The translations under genes were made by a program, and so were the position numbers. From assembly GCA_022710935.1 (NCBI GenBank), contig JAKLFY010000067.1, positions 1-34,977 on the forward strand: 34,977 nt of DNA, given 5' to 3'. Source of the DNA: Verrucomicrobiota bacterium. Its GTDB lineage: Bacteria > Verrucomicrobiota > Verrucomicrobiia > Limisphaerales > J093. The notes under the pieces were generated by a model. The model saw nothing but the letters and a program-made list of their open reading frames with translations. It had not been told where the DNA came from and ran no database searches. The first letter of the stretch is position 1; each line of letters begins with the position of its first letter. Positions 1 to 9,369 of the stretch are shown here, in pieces.

Positions 1-2145
1 GCGACGGCCACATGTCCCGCCGCGGGCGCCCAATCGCGCGCGCTCTGCCAGGTCGACGACGGACGCGCAGCCACAAACGGGTTGCAGAACGTGCGCTTGA
101 TCGCCCTGCGCGAGGAGGTCGACGTGCTGCATGATCCGCTCAACGTGATGAGCAATGAGCATGTGCCGGCCACTCTGATCAGCAACGAAGGCGAGGTGTA
201 CTACGACGTCGGCTTGCGGCTGAAAGGCAGCGAGCACAGCCGCACCGTCACCCCGCGGTTGGGCTTCAACGTCCGATTCAGCGCCGAGCAGCTCTTCCGT
301 GGCATTCACCGGACGGTGGCCATCGACCGCTCGGAAAGCACCGGCTACGGTCAGCGCGAGATGCTGCTTCACCAGGCGCTGAACCGCTGCGGCGATCTGC
401 CGACCAAATACCATGACCTCATCCACCTCATCTCTCCGCGGTCGGCCTACACGGGTGCGGCGGAGTTGCAGTTGGCGCGCTACAGCGACGTGTTCCTCGA
501 TGATCAATACGAGAACGGCGGCGGGGGAACCGTGTTCGAGTACGAACTCGTCTACCAACTGATGTCCACCCACAACGGGTCCCCGGAAGGCATCAAGGTC
601 CCAGCCCCCGATTCGGTCATGGGCGCGCCGATTCGAGCGCTGGGCAAAGAGAAGGAGGCTTACCGGTGGCATTTCCTGATCAAGAACAACGAGGAGCGCG
701 ACGATTACCGCCGGATCATCGCGCTTTGCCAGGCGATGAGCCTCAGCGGCGCCGCTTTCCAGGCCGCGCTTCCCAACGTGATCGATGTCGATCAGTGGCT
801 CCGCGGTAGCGCCTTCAACGCACTCACGGGTGTGGGGGACAGCTACGGCGGCGATGGCTCGCAGCACAACGTCCAGTTCTATGCCCGGCCGGACGATGGT
901 CGGATCCTGTACTTCCCGCACGACCTGGATGCCTTCTTCGACGCGTACCGACCGATCGTGCCCAACGAGGACCTGGGGCGCATGCTCGCGATTCCTGCCT
1001 GGGCCCGGGCGTACTACGGTCACCTGCTCGAGATCATCGAGCGCAGCTACAACGAAGAGTACCTCGGACATTGGGCGGACCAATTCGGACGACTGTTGCC
1101 CGCCCAGAATTTCGCGGGCCACCTCGCCTTCGTGGGGCAACGCGCGCGCTTTGTCTCGGACCAGGTGAAGGCGCAGGTGCCCGCGGTGCCCTTCGCCATC
1201 GCCACGAACGGGGGAAACGGCTTCGCCGTGAACACTAACTCACTGACGCTGACCGGCACGGCCCCGCTCGGCGTAACGGCCATCACGGTCAATGGCGTCG
1301 CCCGCCCTTTGACGTGGATCAGTACGACAGGCTGGACGCTGGCGATGCCCTTGCAGGCGGGGCCGAACTCTCTGGTCATGCAGGGCCTGGACCGCCACGG
1401 CATCCCCGTCGCGGGTGCCCTCGACACCCTTGCCGTGACCAACACCGCCTCCGGCGCGCCGCGGCCGGTCGTGATCAACGAATGGCTCGCCCGCAATACC
1501 GGGCCCGGCGGCGTCCCGGATCCAATCGACGGCCTCTACCAGGACTGGTTCGAGCTCTTCAACCCGAATACAAACGGCGTGCGATTGGACGACTATTACC
1601 TGACGGACGACTTGAGCCAGCCAATGAAATGGCGGATCCCGGAGAACACGCTGCTTGGCCCGCGCGCGTTCTTGCTCGTCTGGGCCGATGGACAAACCGA
1701 CCAGAACGGCCTGAGCCCGACGGGAGATCTGCACGCGCCATTCCAACTGGATGCCTCGGGCGAGGAGATCGGGCTCTTTGCGCCGGACGGCACACCGCAA
1801 TCCGAAGTCCGTTTCGGCCTGCAGTTCGAGAACCTGAGCCAGGGCTGCTATCCCGATGGCGACAGCAGCCTCGTCGTTTTCATGCCTGCGCTGACGCCGG
1901 GCGCTCCCAATTCCCTCGCGGAACCGCTGCGGCTGATCAGCCTGGCGGTCAACAGCACGGAAGTCACAGTGACGTGGAGCACGGTCCCGGGGCGCACTTA
2001 CCGTCTCGAAAGTTGCCTCGAGTTGGAATCGCGCGACTGGAGCCCCGTCGGCCCCGATCTCACGGCCAATGGACCCTGGCTCGAAGCCAGGGAACCCGTC
2101 GGCCCGGCGCCCCAACGCTTCTATCGCGTCGCGCGCGTGGACTGA
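1..2145 (+). CDS. CotH-like / lamin-tail-domain surface protein, 5' truncated by window edge
   Basis: The reading frame is open from base 1 with no start codon I trust; the first possible start inside is a TTG at 82, which lies within conserved sequence, so the gene begins upstream of the window. The visible part is 714 residues. Codons ~30-370 resemble the CotH kinase-like fold of spore-coat CotH and many PVC surface proteins, including a glycine-rich GDSYGGDGSQHN stretch and the acidic PHDLDAFF segment at ~290-315. Codons ~489-630 match a lamin tail domain (VINEW, DWFELFN, LDDYYLTDD). The last ~75 residues form a beta-sandwich typical of verrucomicrobial secreted proteins (VTWSTVPGRTYRLE, ending RFYRVARVD). 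It is probably exported and cell-surface or extracellular; the signal peptide would be outside the window. Whether it phosphorylates anything cannot be told from here. It ends with TGA. Confidence 0.8.
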   Translation, partial: ATATCPAAGAQSRALCQVDDGRAATNGLQNVRLIALREEVDVLHDPLNVMSNEHVPATLISNEGEVYYDVGLRLKGSEHSRTVTPRLGFNVRFSAEQLFRGIHRTVAIDRSESTGYGQREMLLHQALNRCGDLPTKYHDLIHLISPRSAYTGAAELQLARYSDVFLDDQYENGGGGTVFEYELVYQLMSTHNGSPEGIKVPAPDSVMGAPIRALGKEKEAYRWHFLIKNNEERDDYRRIIALCQAMSLSGAAFQAALPNVIDVDQWLRGSAFNALTGVGDSYGGDGSQHNVQFYARPDDGRILYFPHDLDAFFDAYRPIVPNEDLGRMLAIPAWARAYYGHLLEIIERSYNEEYLGHWADQFGRLLPAQNFAGHLAFVGQRARFVSDQVKAQVPAVPFAIATNGGNGFAVNTNSLTLTGTAPLGVTAITVNGVARPLTWISTTGWTLAMPLQAGPNSLVMQGLDRHGIPVAGALDTLAVTNTASGAPRPVVINEWLARNTGPGGVPDPIDGLYQDWFELFNPNTNGVRLDDYYLTDDLSQPMKWRIPENTLLGPRAFLLVWADGQTDQNGLSPTGDLHAPFQLDASGEEIGLFAPDGTPQSEVRFGLQFENLSQGCYPDGDSSLVVFMPALTPGAPNSLAEPLRLISLAVNSTEVTVTWSTVPGRTYRLESCLELESRDWSPVGPDLTANGPWLEAREPVGPAPQRFYRVARVD

Positions 2146-2428
2146 AAGCACGGGGGGACGATCGGACCTGAACTCTGAATTCGGCGGTTCATCCTCGAAC
2201 CACGGGGCTTGGTTGCGCCAGTGGTCCCCCAACTGAGCAGTGCGTCGGGAAACGCCTCGTCATGAACCCTCGCGTCGAGGGTGGTCAGCCCATGACCTTC
2301 GAAAAGCGGTGAGGTCCGGCGCAACGGTCACGTCCATGGCGATTGCCTTTCGAGCGCCGGCTGAGTTTCGCGCGGGCGCATCGTTCGAGGATTGCTGTTC
2401 AGAGTGAGTCGGCAGAGCGTATCCGTTG
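2146..2428. other. intergenic region without recognised gene
   Basis: This stretch follows the CotH/LTD gene and holds no open frame with convincing protein-like sequence. I see no transposase remnant or strong terminator. Its right end leads into a candidate promoter for the PEP-CTERM gene. Confidence 0.5.
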
Positions 2429-2456
2429 TTGACAAGTCGCGCCAGCTCTCCATAGT
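2429..2456 (+). promoter_or_regulatory. candidate sigma70-type promoter for the PEP-CTERM gene
   Basis: A perfect -35 TTGACA at 2429-2434 is followed after 16 bases by CATAGT (2451-2456), which matches 4 of 6 bases of the TATAAT consensus. It lies 30 bases before the ATG at 2487. No Shine-Dalgarno sequence is visible before that ATG, which is common in this group. This is inferred from sequence only. Confidence 0.35.
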
Positions 2457-2486
2457 GCCGGTATCAAACAAACAGCGCGTCTGGTT

Positions 2487-3587
2487 ATGAATCGCACCCT
2501 TTGTGCCTCGATGGTTTCGTTCGCCGGCTTGGTCACCCTTCAGTCCGCCCTGGCGCAGTATCAACTCCAACCGCTGTGGAGTATCGCTCCCGGCGTCCGG
2601 CCCTACCTGACGACAGGCAACACGGAGCGCGGGATGGCCTACAACCCGGCGACAGGGCACGTCCTGCTCGTGAGCCGGGCCGGCAACCCCAATCCCCCGA
2701 CCATCAACATTCTTGACGGCACGACCGGCGCCGACCTCGGCACGCTGCCATACGACGCGGGTCTGATCACGGGGGGCACCTTCCCAATCAACCTGATCGG
2801 TGTGGCCGACGACGGCGCCATCTACGGTGGGAACCTGACAATCAACCAGACGACTGCGAACTTCAAACTCTACCGCTGGGCCAACGAAACGGCGAATCCG
2901 ACGCTCGTCTTCGATGGCGCCCCGGCTCCTGGCGGGACCGATGGCGCCAACAACGCGTTGCGATTCGGCGACACGATGGACGTGCGGGGTGCGGGTTCCT
3001 CGACGCAGATCCTTCTCGGGGCCCGCGGCAACGGCACAGCCTCCATCCTGACGACGTCCGATGGTGCGGCGTTCACCGCCACGCTGGTCACGAGCGACGC
3101 CGTGGGCGCGTCCGCCAACAACGGGCCCTTTGGGCTGGGTATCGCATTCGGTGAAGGGAACACATTCTGGGGGAAGTCGTCCGGCGGCACTCCGCTGCGC
3201 GAGCTGAGTTTTGACCTCGCGACGAGCAGCGCCGTGACGATCAAGAGCGCGGGCGATCCGGATGTGTCGAATTTCATCTTCAACATCGGCTACGACCCTG
3301 CAACCGGACTCCTGGCCGGGATCATCAACAACGGAACCACCAGCCAGGAGATCTCCCTGTTCGATGTTTCCGGCCCCACGCCCATTCTGCTCGATACGGA
3401 AGCCTTCCCCACCGCCAACGCGAATGTGAATGGCACGGGCGCGATTGATTTCGGCGGCGGCAAGGTCTTTGCGCTCGACAGCAACAACGGCATTGTCGCG
3501 TACGACATCATCCCCGAACCGACCGAGTTCGTCTTGCTGAGCCTCGGCCTCGGTGCGCTCTGGTTCTGCCGGCGTCGAAACGGTTAA
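2487..3587 (+). CDS. PEP-CTERM sorting-domain protein
   Basis: This is a 366-residue exported protein of unknown function. Residues 1-23 form a signal peptide (MNRTLCASMVSFAGLVTLQSALA). The C-terminus is a textbook PEP-CTERM tripartite signal: PEP at 343-345, a hydrophobic helix (FVLLSLGLGALWF) and a basic tail CRRRNG. The family is known to be processed by an exosortase, which is not in this window, and is linked to exopolysaccharide or surface display. The body is rich in G, N, T and S with repeated short beta-strand motifs (ILDGTTGADLGTL, DDGAIYGGN), suggesting a beta-propeller-like or all-beta fold, but I recognise no catalytic motif. It is transcribed alone; the neighbouring carbonic anhydrase gene converges on it. 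Confidence 0.85.
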   Translation: MNRTLCASMVSFAGLVTLQSALAQYQLQPLWSIAPGVRPYLTTGNTERGMAYNPATGHVLLVSRAGNPNPPTINILDGTTGADLGTLPYDAGLITGGTFPINLIGVADDGAIYGGNLTINQTTANFKLYRWANETANPTLVFDGAPAPGGTDGANNALRFGDTMDVRGAGSSTQILLGARGNGTASILTTSDGAAFTATLVTSDAVGASANNGPFGLGIAFGEGNTFWGKSSGGTPLRELSFDLATSSAVTIKSAGDPDVSNFIFNIGYDPATGLLAGIINNGTTSQEISLFDVSGPTPILLDTEAFPTANANVNGTGAIDFGGGKVFALDSNNGIVAYDIIPEPTEFVLLSLGLGALWFCRRRNG

Positions 3588-3660
3588 GGGAATAGAAAGC
3601 CGCTGTCCGGAAGTGGGCGGAATGCGCCCGGCCAGTCGAACGTATTCGAGTGGCAAATTC

Positions 3661-3706
3661 CGCATGGCAGTCCTCTTGCGAGGTCTGACCGCCCTGTGCA
3701 CCGTCG
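3661..3706. repeat. 46-bp dispersed repeat, copy 1 (second copy at 21438-21483)
   Basis: By eye, 40 of 46 bases match the segment at 21438-21483 in the same orientation, including the shared core GACCGCCCTGTGCACCG. Both copies are intergenic. It lies between the convergent PEP-CTERM and carbonic anhydrase genes. Confidence 0.6.
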
Positions 3707-3723
3707 AAGAAACATGCGGGCTA
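3705..3723 (-). repeat. TAGCCCGCAT-type dispersed motif supplying the stop codon of the carbonic anhydrase gene
   Basis: Read on the minus strand the motif begins TAGCCCGCATGTTTC, and its first three bases are the TAG stop of the carbonic anhydrase gene. Related copies lie at 21718-21733, 25978-25995 and 29076-29093. Confidence 0.5.
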
Positions 3724-4341
3724 TGGCTGCCCGTCACGTTCCCGATCCGACGACACGGAGACATCGAGGTCCTGAAGAAGCCCGTCTGAGATTCGATAGA
3801 TCCAGCCGTGGACTGTGAGGGAAGCCCCCGAGTTCCATGCGTCGCGCACGATGGTTGTGTTGACGACGTTCTGCACTTGTTCGATTACGTTGAGCTCACA
3901 GAGCCTGTCCACCCGACGGTCTGCATCGCTAATCTCGGACAATTCGCGATGCCTCTTGCGCACAACATCCCGCACATGGCCAAGCCAGTTGTCCACCAGC
4001 CCGTGGGGGCATTCCTCGATCGCAGCACGCACACCGCCGCAGCCATAGTGCCCGCATACCATGATGTGCCTGATCTTCAGGACCTGCACCGCGTATTGAA
4101 TCACGGACAGGCAGTTGATGTCCGAGTGAACCACCAGGTTCGCGACATTGCGATGCACGAAGAGTTCGCCCGGGAGCAGCCCGACGATTTCGTTCGCAGG
4201 CACACGGCTGTCCGAACAGCCGATCCACAGGAACTCAGGCGCCTGCTGTCGTGAGAGTTTCTTGAAGAAATCCGGGTCTGCGGCACAGACCTGGTTCGCC
4301 CACTTTCTGTTGTTCTCAAATAATCTCGGAAGCGTCTTCAT
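3721..4341 (-). CDS. beta-class carbonic anhydrase
   Basis: This 206-residue protein is the normal length for a bacterial beta-carbonic anhydrase, which interconverts CO2 and bicarbonate in the cytoplasm. All key residues are present: zinc ligands C42 (in CSDSR, 42-46, with the D44/R46 dyad), H98 and C101 (in CGHYGCGG). The family motifs GELFVHRNVAN (58-68) and the VHGW(IY) strand near residue 178 are also there. The frame stays open far upstream, but homology starts at MKTLPRLFENNRKW, so I place the start at 4341. The gene diverges from the aldo-keto reductase gene 132 bases away, and its TAG stop lies in a dispersed repeat motif. The longer minus-strand frame upstream is only the antisense of the reductase. 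Confidence 0.95.
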   Translation of the reverse strand: MKTLPRLFENNRKWANQVCAADPDFFKKLSRQQAPEFLWIGCSDSRVPANEIVGLLPGELFVHRNVANLVVHSDINCLSVIQYAVQVLKIRHIMVCGHYGCGGVRAAIEECPHGLVDNWLGHVRDVVRKRHRELSEISDADRRVDRLCELNVIEQVQNVVNTTIVRDAWNSGASLTVHGWIYRISDGLLQDLDVSVSSDRERDGQP

Positions 4342-4473
4342 AGCGAGGCTTCGCAGTCGGCCCCCAATCAGCACCAGCCGAATCAAAACTTCAAGCTCGC
4401 TCGTCGGTTCGAGGCAAGTTCGGGAATTCGGATTTGGCTTTCCTCGGGCGGCGCTCCGTGTCAAAGAGAGCCC

Positions 4474-5478
4474 GTGAATAGCCACCAAACTCGTCGTCAG
4501 TTCCTTGGAACCGCCTTGGGCGGCGCCATGGCGGTCAGTACTGTCAATCTGTTGCCGTTGCGCGCCTCGGCCGCCGATCCTGGCTTCGTGATGCCGATGC
4601 GTCGTTTCGGCAAGACGGGCGTCGAGGTCTCGCAACTCGGACTGGGCGGATGGCACATCGGCATCCAGAAAGAGCGGGCCGAGAGCATTCGCCTCATCCA
4701 TCTGGCCATGGATCACGGAGTCAATTTCCTCGACAACTCCATCGACTACAACGACGGCCAAAGCGAATTGCGCATGGGCGATGCCCTGAAAGGTCGGCGC
4801 GACAAGGCCTTTGTCATGACGAAGCACAACTTCCGCGACAGGAAGAGCGCCCTGCGCGACCTCGAGATCAGTCTCAAGCGCCTCCAGACCGATTACCTCG
4901 ATCTTTGGCAATTCCATTCGATCGAGCGAGTCGAGGATCCGGACTGGATCTTCGAGAAACACGGCGCTATCGAGGCGGCCGAATTGGCCAAGAAACAGGG
5001 GAAAGCGCGGTTCATCGGGTTCACTGGCCACAAGAACCCGGAGTATCACTTGGCAATGCTCGCCAAGCCCTACGCCTGGGACGCCCTGCAAATGCCGCTC
5101 AATGCGCTGGATCCGCACTTCCGCAGCTTCGAGCGTCTGGTCCTGCCCCAAGCCGTGAAACGCAACCTCGGCATCGTGGGGATGAAACCGATGGCATTCC
5201 AGAATGCGCCCAAGACCGGTGTCGTCACATCGGTCGAATGCCTCCACTACGCCATGAGCCTGCCGGTGTCGGTCACCATCACCGGATGCGAGACCGAGGA
5301 GCGGCTGCGAACCGCGCTGGAAGCCGTCCGCACGTTCAAGCAGTTGAACAGTGCCGAAATGCAGGCGCTCCGCGACCGTCTGCTGCCTTTCGTGAAGGGG
5401 GGCGAGAGCGAGCCCTACAAGACCACGACCAACTTCGACAACAAACCGGCCGCCTTCGCCCCACCCTACGAGGCGTGA
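4474..5478 (+). CDS. Tat-exported aldo-keto reductase
   Basis: This 334-residue NAD(P)H-dependent oxidoreductase starts at GTG, with a purine-rich AAAGAGAG a few bases upstream. The N-terminus is a twin-arginine signal (TRRQFLGTALGG, RR at 7-8) ending near ASAADP, so the enzyme should act in the periplasm. The AKR (beta/alpha)8 fold is clear: RFGKTGVEVSQLGLGGWHIG at 44-63, D87 and Y92 in FLDNSIDYNDGQSE, K117 (VMTKHN) and H148 (WQFHS), which together are the catalytic tetrad Asp-Tyr-Lys-His. The C-terminal region SVTITGCETEERLRTAL is the usual cofactor-binding end. It lies upstream of the GH106 gene, which suggests work on a released sugar or derivative, but the substrate is unknown. It is transcribed divergently from the carbonic anhydrase gene. 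Confidence 0.9.
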   Translation: MNSHQTRRQFLGTALGGAMAVSTVNLLPLRASAADPGFVMPMRRFGKTGVEVSQLGLGGWHIGIQKERAESIRLIHLAMDHGVNFLDNSIDYNDGQSELRMGDALKGRRDKAFVMTKHNFRDRKSALRDLEISLKRLQTDYLDLWQFHSIERVEDPDWIFEKHGAIEAAELAKKQGKARFIGFTGHKNPEYHLAMLAKPYAWDALQMPLNALDPHFRSFERLVLPQAVKRNLGIVGMKPMAFQNAPKTGVVTSVECLHYAMSLPVSVTITGCETEERLRTALEAVRTFKQLNSAEMQALRDRLLPFVKGGESEPYKTTTNFDNKPAAFAPPYEA

Positions 5479-5665
5479 TGATCCAGCGGCTGCGGGATCG
5501 GCCCTCCGGCAAGCCGTCGTCCGCATTCCAGCCTCTTCGCCCCGCGACCTGCCGCTGACGCGATGAATGGACGCGGTGAACAGCGTTGACTTGGCCCCTG
5601 GACGGCTTACGACTTACGGAAACAACTCGAGCGCCCGCAGGCGCGCCGCAACTCGATGACCGCAC

Positions 5666-8600
5666 ATGAGTATGAAATCATCCGCCCCTTACGTCCTGGC
5701 TGCCCTGTGTCTGCTCTCGTCGTTCAGCGCATGGGGCCAGGGCGAACTCGAGTCCGGATTCCGCAACCCGCCTCCGTCGGCCCGGCCGTGGGTCTATTGG
5801 TTCCCCCTTGATGGCAACTTGAGCCGCGAGGGGATCACGCTCGATCTCGAGGCGATGCAGCGGGTCGGGATCGGGGGAGTGCTCTACATGGAAACCGATC
5901 AGGGCGCGCCCACGGGTCCGGCGGCCTTCGCGGGGCCGTTGTGGCGCGATCTGTTCAAGCACATCAACACGGAGGCCGCCCGGCTCGGCTTGCAGGTCAA
6001 CGTCAACAACGACGCCGGCTGGTGCGGCAGCGGCGGGCCCTGGATCACCCCCGAGCTTTCAATGCAGGTGCTGGTCTGGACGCACACCAATGTCGTGGGC
6101 CCGCAGCGACTCGAGACGGAGTTGGCCCAGCCGCGGACCGTGAGGGACTTCTACCAGGACATCGCAGTGTTTGCGTTCCCGACGCCGCCCAAGCCCTACA
6201 CGATTCCGAATCTGGCCGGCAAATCCACCGCAACCATCCAGGAGATCCCGCCACGCTCGGAATTCCCGACCCTCGGCCCCGAGGCAATCGTGCCGCGCGA
6301 CCGGATCGTGGCCCTGGGCGAGCCGCACTGCAAAGCGGGCCGGGTGAGCTGGGACGTCCCGCCCGGCGCGTGGACCATTCTGCGCCTGGGCCACACCACC
6401 ACAGGCAAGGACAATCACCCCGCGCCGCTGTCGGGACGCGGACTCGAGTGTGACAAGCTCAGCAAGGAAGCCGCCGAGGCGGCCTTTGCGGGCCTGATGT
6501 CCAAGATCATCGCGGATTCCCCCGGCCTGATCGGCCAGGACAAGACCGTGGTCTCGACCCACATCGACAGTTGGGAGGTGGGTTCGCAGAACTGGACGCC
6601 GAAGTTCCGCGAGGAGTTCCAGCGCCTTCGCGGTTACGATCCGTTCTCTCTTCTGCCGGTGCTGGCCGGTCATGTCGTGGACAGTCTCGAAGTTTCGGAA
6701 CGGTTTCTTTGGGATGTGCGGATGACTGTGAGCGATCTGTTGGTCGAGAACTATGCCGGGCATTTTCAGGAGTTGGCCCGCCGCAACGGGATCCGGCTCT
6801 CGATCGAGGCGTATGGCGAGCCGGCCGACAACCTGACCTACGCAGGGCGCGCCGACGAACCGATGGGCGAGTTCTGGGCATGGGCCAAATTCGGAGCGGC
6901 GTCCACGTGCACCGAGATGTCCTCGGCGGCGCACGTCTACGGTAAGCGCATTCTCGGGGCCGAGGCGTTCACGGCGACCGACGCCGAGCGGTGGCAATGG
7001 CATCCGGGCCTGCTCAAAGATCTCGGGGATTGGGCCTTCTGCGAGGGCATCAACCGGTTCGTCTTCCATCGCTACGCCATGCAACCCTGGACCGATGTGC
7101 GTCCGGGCATGTCGATGGGTCCCTGGGGCCTGCACTACGAGCGGACCCAGACCTGGTGGGAGCAGTCCAGGGCGTGGCACGAATACCTCGCCCGCTGCCA
7201 GTTCCTGCTTCAGCAAGGCCTGTTCGTGGCCGATCTCTGCTTCCTCGCCCCCGAGATGGCCCCTCAGTCCTTCAAATCGCCCGTCAAATCCGGCTACGAC
7301 CGCCCCGGCTACAATTTCGACGGCTGCCCTCCGGAAGTCGTCTTCACGCGCATCAAGGTCAAGGACGGGCGGTTGGTCCTGCCTGATGGAATGAGTTACC
7401 GGATGCTCGTGCTGCCCCAGACGGAGACCATGACGCCCGGGCTCCTGCGCAAGATCAAGGAACTCGTTGCTGACGGCGCTACGGTGGTCGGCGCGCCACC
7501 CCGCAAGTCTCCCAGCCTCAGTGGCTATCCGGCGTGCGATGACGAGGTCCGGACGCTCGCCCTCGAGTTGTGGGGGCAGGGTGATGCCCCGCGCGACCTC
7601 GAGCCCCGCAGCCACGGTCGAGGCCGCATCTTCTGGGGCGGCGAGTTCACACCGAAGACGCCAGTGCATCCTGAATCCGAGAGCCTGCTCGCTCGCGCGA
7701 AGTGGATTTGGTTCAAAGAAGGCAACCCCGCCGCCAGCGCGCCGCCCGGACGGCGGTTCTTCCGTCGCACGTTCGACGTCGAGGCCGCGCCGCTGGTGTC
7801 GGCCCTCCTGGTGATGACCGCCGACAACGCATTCGAGTGCGAGGTCAATGGGCACGCGGCTGGCTCGGGCGACAACTGGGCGCGCACCTATGAACTCGAC
7901 ATCAAACCCTGGCTCGAACCGGGCCGCAATCTCCTGTCGGTGTCGGTGCTCAACGCCACGGCCTCGGCCAGCCCGGCCGGCTTGATTGCCGCGCTCAGGC
8001 TCGAATACGATGATCATCGCACGGTTGACGTGCTCACCGATGGCCAATGGCTGGCCTCCGAGAGACAGCCGCAGACTCCTGAAACGGACACCGCATGGTC
8101 CGCTGCTCTCGAGTTGGGTTCGTTGGGCATGAGCCCATGGGGCGACGTCCAGGCCGGCCCCGGCGCGGTCGATCCCATCCCCGATATCGAGATCCTCCGC
8201 CGGCTGCTCGAAAGACTGGGCGTGCCCCCCGATTTCCAGGCCCTGACAACTCGTGGCGACCAGAGCCTGCGATTCATCCACCGCCGCATTGGCGATACCG
8301 AAGTCTACTTCGTCGCGAACAAGAACCCCTATCCCGAGGACGCCCTCTGCTCGTTCCGCGTCAGCGGACGGCGTCCCGAGTTCTGGTGGCCCGACACGGG
8401 GCGTATCGAAGCCGCCGTCGCTTACGACGAGTCGGACGGCCTTACGCGCGTTCCCATCCGGTTCGACCCCCACGGATCGGTGTTTGTGATGTTCCGTGCG
8501 GGGGCCGATTTCGAACCTGACCGAGTGACGGAGGCCAGCCGCAATGGCGCGCCGATTCTCACCACGGCCTCGAGCGTCCCGGACCGGACCAGGACGAGCC

Positions 8601-9325
8601 TGTCGGCGCCGGCGGGTGTTCCGCCCGTCGCGCTGGCGCGAACCTCCGGAGGAGGCATCGCGGCGCTAATCTCCGAGCCGGGCGCCTACAGGTTCGAGCG
8701 GGCGCGCGGGTCTGCCTGGCGAGTCGAGGTCGGTTCGTTGCCCGAGCCGGTGGCGATTCTCGGGCCCTGGGAGGTGCGGTTCGCGCCGAATTGGGGCGCG
8801 CCCGACCGGGTGGTGTTCGACGGGCTGGTTTCATGGAGCGATCATCCCGAGCCGGGCGTGAACTATTTCTCGGGGGCTGCCACCTACTCGACCACCTTCG
8901 CCGTGCCGTCCGAACTCATCGCGTCGGACCATCGTCTCTGGCTCGATCTGGGCCGGGTTGCGGTGATTGCTGAGGTCAAACTCAACGGAAAGGATCTCGG
9001 CATTCTGTGGAAACCGCCCTTTACCGTCGAGGCGACCGACACCGTCCAGCCGGGCGACAACGTGCTCGAAGTCAAGGTCGTGAACCTCTGGATCAACCGG
9101 CAGATCGGCGACGAGTTCCTCCCGGAGGACAGCGAGCGCAACCCGGACGGCACACTCAAAGCCTGGCCACAGTGGCTCGAGGAGGGACGGCGCAGTCCGA
9201 CCGGCCGACACACCTTCACGAGCTGGCGGCTGTGGAGGAAGACCGAGCCCCTGGCCGAGTCCGGACTGCTGGGCCCGGTCAGACTGCGAGCCCTCAAGAG
9301 CGTCAGCCCTGACCCGCATCGCTGA
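5666..9325 (+). CDS. secreted GH106-family glycoside hydrolase (alpha-L-rhamnosidase type)
   Basis: This is a 1219-residue exported hydrolase. A signal peptide covers ~1-25 (YVLAALCLLSSFSAWGQG); an alternative ATG lies 6 bases downstream and neither has a clear Shine-Dalgarno. The pattern matches GH106: FRNPPPSARPWVYWF, EGITLDLEAMQRVGIGGVLY, NVNNDAGWCGSGGPWITPE, THIDSWEVGSQNWT, RLRGYDPF, IEAYGEP and GINRFVFHRYAMQPW. The central part is a TIM barrel, and two beta-sandwich modules follow (around 680-780 and 1030-1190; NLWINRQIGDEF near the end). Known GH106 enzymes remove alpha-L-rhamnose from pectic and other glycans; substrate specificity cannot be read from sequence. It follows the Tat aldo-keto reductase on the same strand after 187 bases, so co-regulation is possible but a single transcript is unproven. 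Confidence 0.85.
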   Translation: MSMKSSAPYVLAALCLLSSFSAWGQGELESGFRNPPPSARPWVYWFPLDGNLSREGITLDLEAMQRVGIGGVLYMETDQGAPTGPAAFAGPLWRDLFKHINTEAARLGLQVNVNNDAGWCGSGGPWITPELSMQVLVWTHTNVVGPQRLETELAQPRTVRDFYQDIAVFAFPTPPKPYTIPNLAGKSTATIQEIPPRSEFPTLGPEAIVPRDRIVALGEPHCKAGRVSWDVPPGAWTILRLGHTTTGKDNHPAPLSGRGLECDKLSKEAAEAAFAGLMSKIIADSPGLIGQDKTVVSTHIDSWEVGSQNWTPKFREEFQRLRGYDPFSLLPVLAGHVVDSLEVSERFLWDVRMTVSDLLVENYAGHFQELARRNGIRLSIEAYGEPADNLTYAGRADEPMGEFWAWAKFGAASTCTEMSSAAHVYGKRILGAEAFTATDAERWQWHPGLLKDLGDWAFCEGINRFVFHRYAMQPWTDVRPGMSMGPWGLHYERTQTWWEQSRAWHEYLARCQFLLQQGLFVADLCFLAPEMAPQSFKSPVKSGYDRPGYNFDGCPPEVVFTRIKVKDGRLVLPDGMSYRMLVLPQTETMTPGLLRKIKELVADGATVVGAPPRKSPSLSGYPACDDEVRTLALELWGQGDAPRDLEPRSHGRGRIFWGGEFTPKTPVHPESESLLARAKWIWFKEGNPAASAPPGRRFFRRTFDVEAAPLVSALLVMTADNAFECEVNGHAAGSGDNWARTYELDIKPWLEPGRNLLSVSVLNATASASPAGLIAALRLEYDDHRTVDVLTDGQWLASERQPQTPETDTAWSAALELGSLGMSPWGDVQAGPGAVDPIPDIEILRRLLERLGVPPDFQALTTRGDQSLRFIHRRIGDTEVYFVANKNPYPEDALCSFRVSGRRPEFWWPDTGRIEAAVAYDESDGLTRVPIRFDPHGSVFVMFRAGADFEPDRVTEASRNGAPILTTASSVPDRTRTSLSAPAGVPPVALARTSGGGIAALISEPGAYRFERARGSAWRVEVGSLPEPVAILGPWEVRFAPNWGAPDRVVFDGLVSWSDHPEPGVNYFSGAATYSTTFAVPSELIASDHRLWLDLGRVAVIAEVKLNGKDLGILWKPPFTVEATDTVQPGDNVLEVKVVNLWINRQIGDEFLPEDSERNPDGTLKAWPQWLEEGRRSPTGRHTFTSWRLWRKTEPLAESGLLGPVRLRALKSVSPDPHR

Positions 9326-9369
9326 CATTGGAGTCGCATCGATACAGGGATGGACTCGGTTCAGGGGCG

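Noticed and set aside
2328-3764. 478-residue minus-strand open frame
   Set aside because: It overlaps the PEP-CTERM gene, which has a signal peptide and sorting signal; the minus frame has neither.
4342-5526. Long minus-strand extension of the carbonic anhydrase frame to 601 residues
   Set aside because: The extension is the antisense of the aldo-keto reductase gene; homology to carbonic anhydrases begins only at the Met at 4341.
6059-8473. 804-residue minus-strand open frame
   Set aside because: It is opposite the well-supported GH106 gene and its translation has no recognisable domain; a shadow of high-GC coding sequence.
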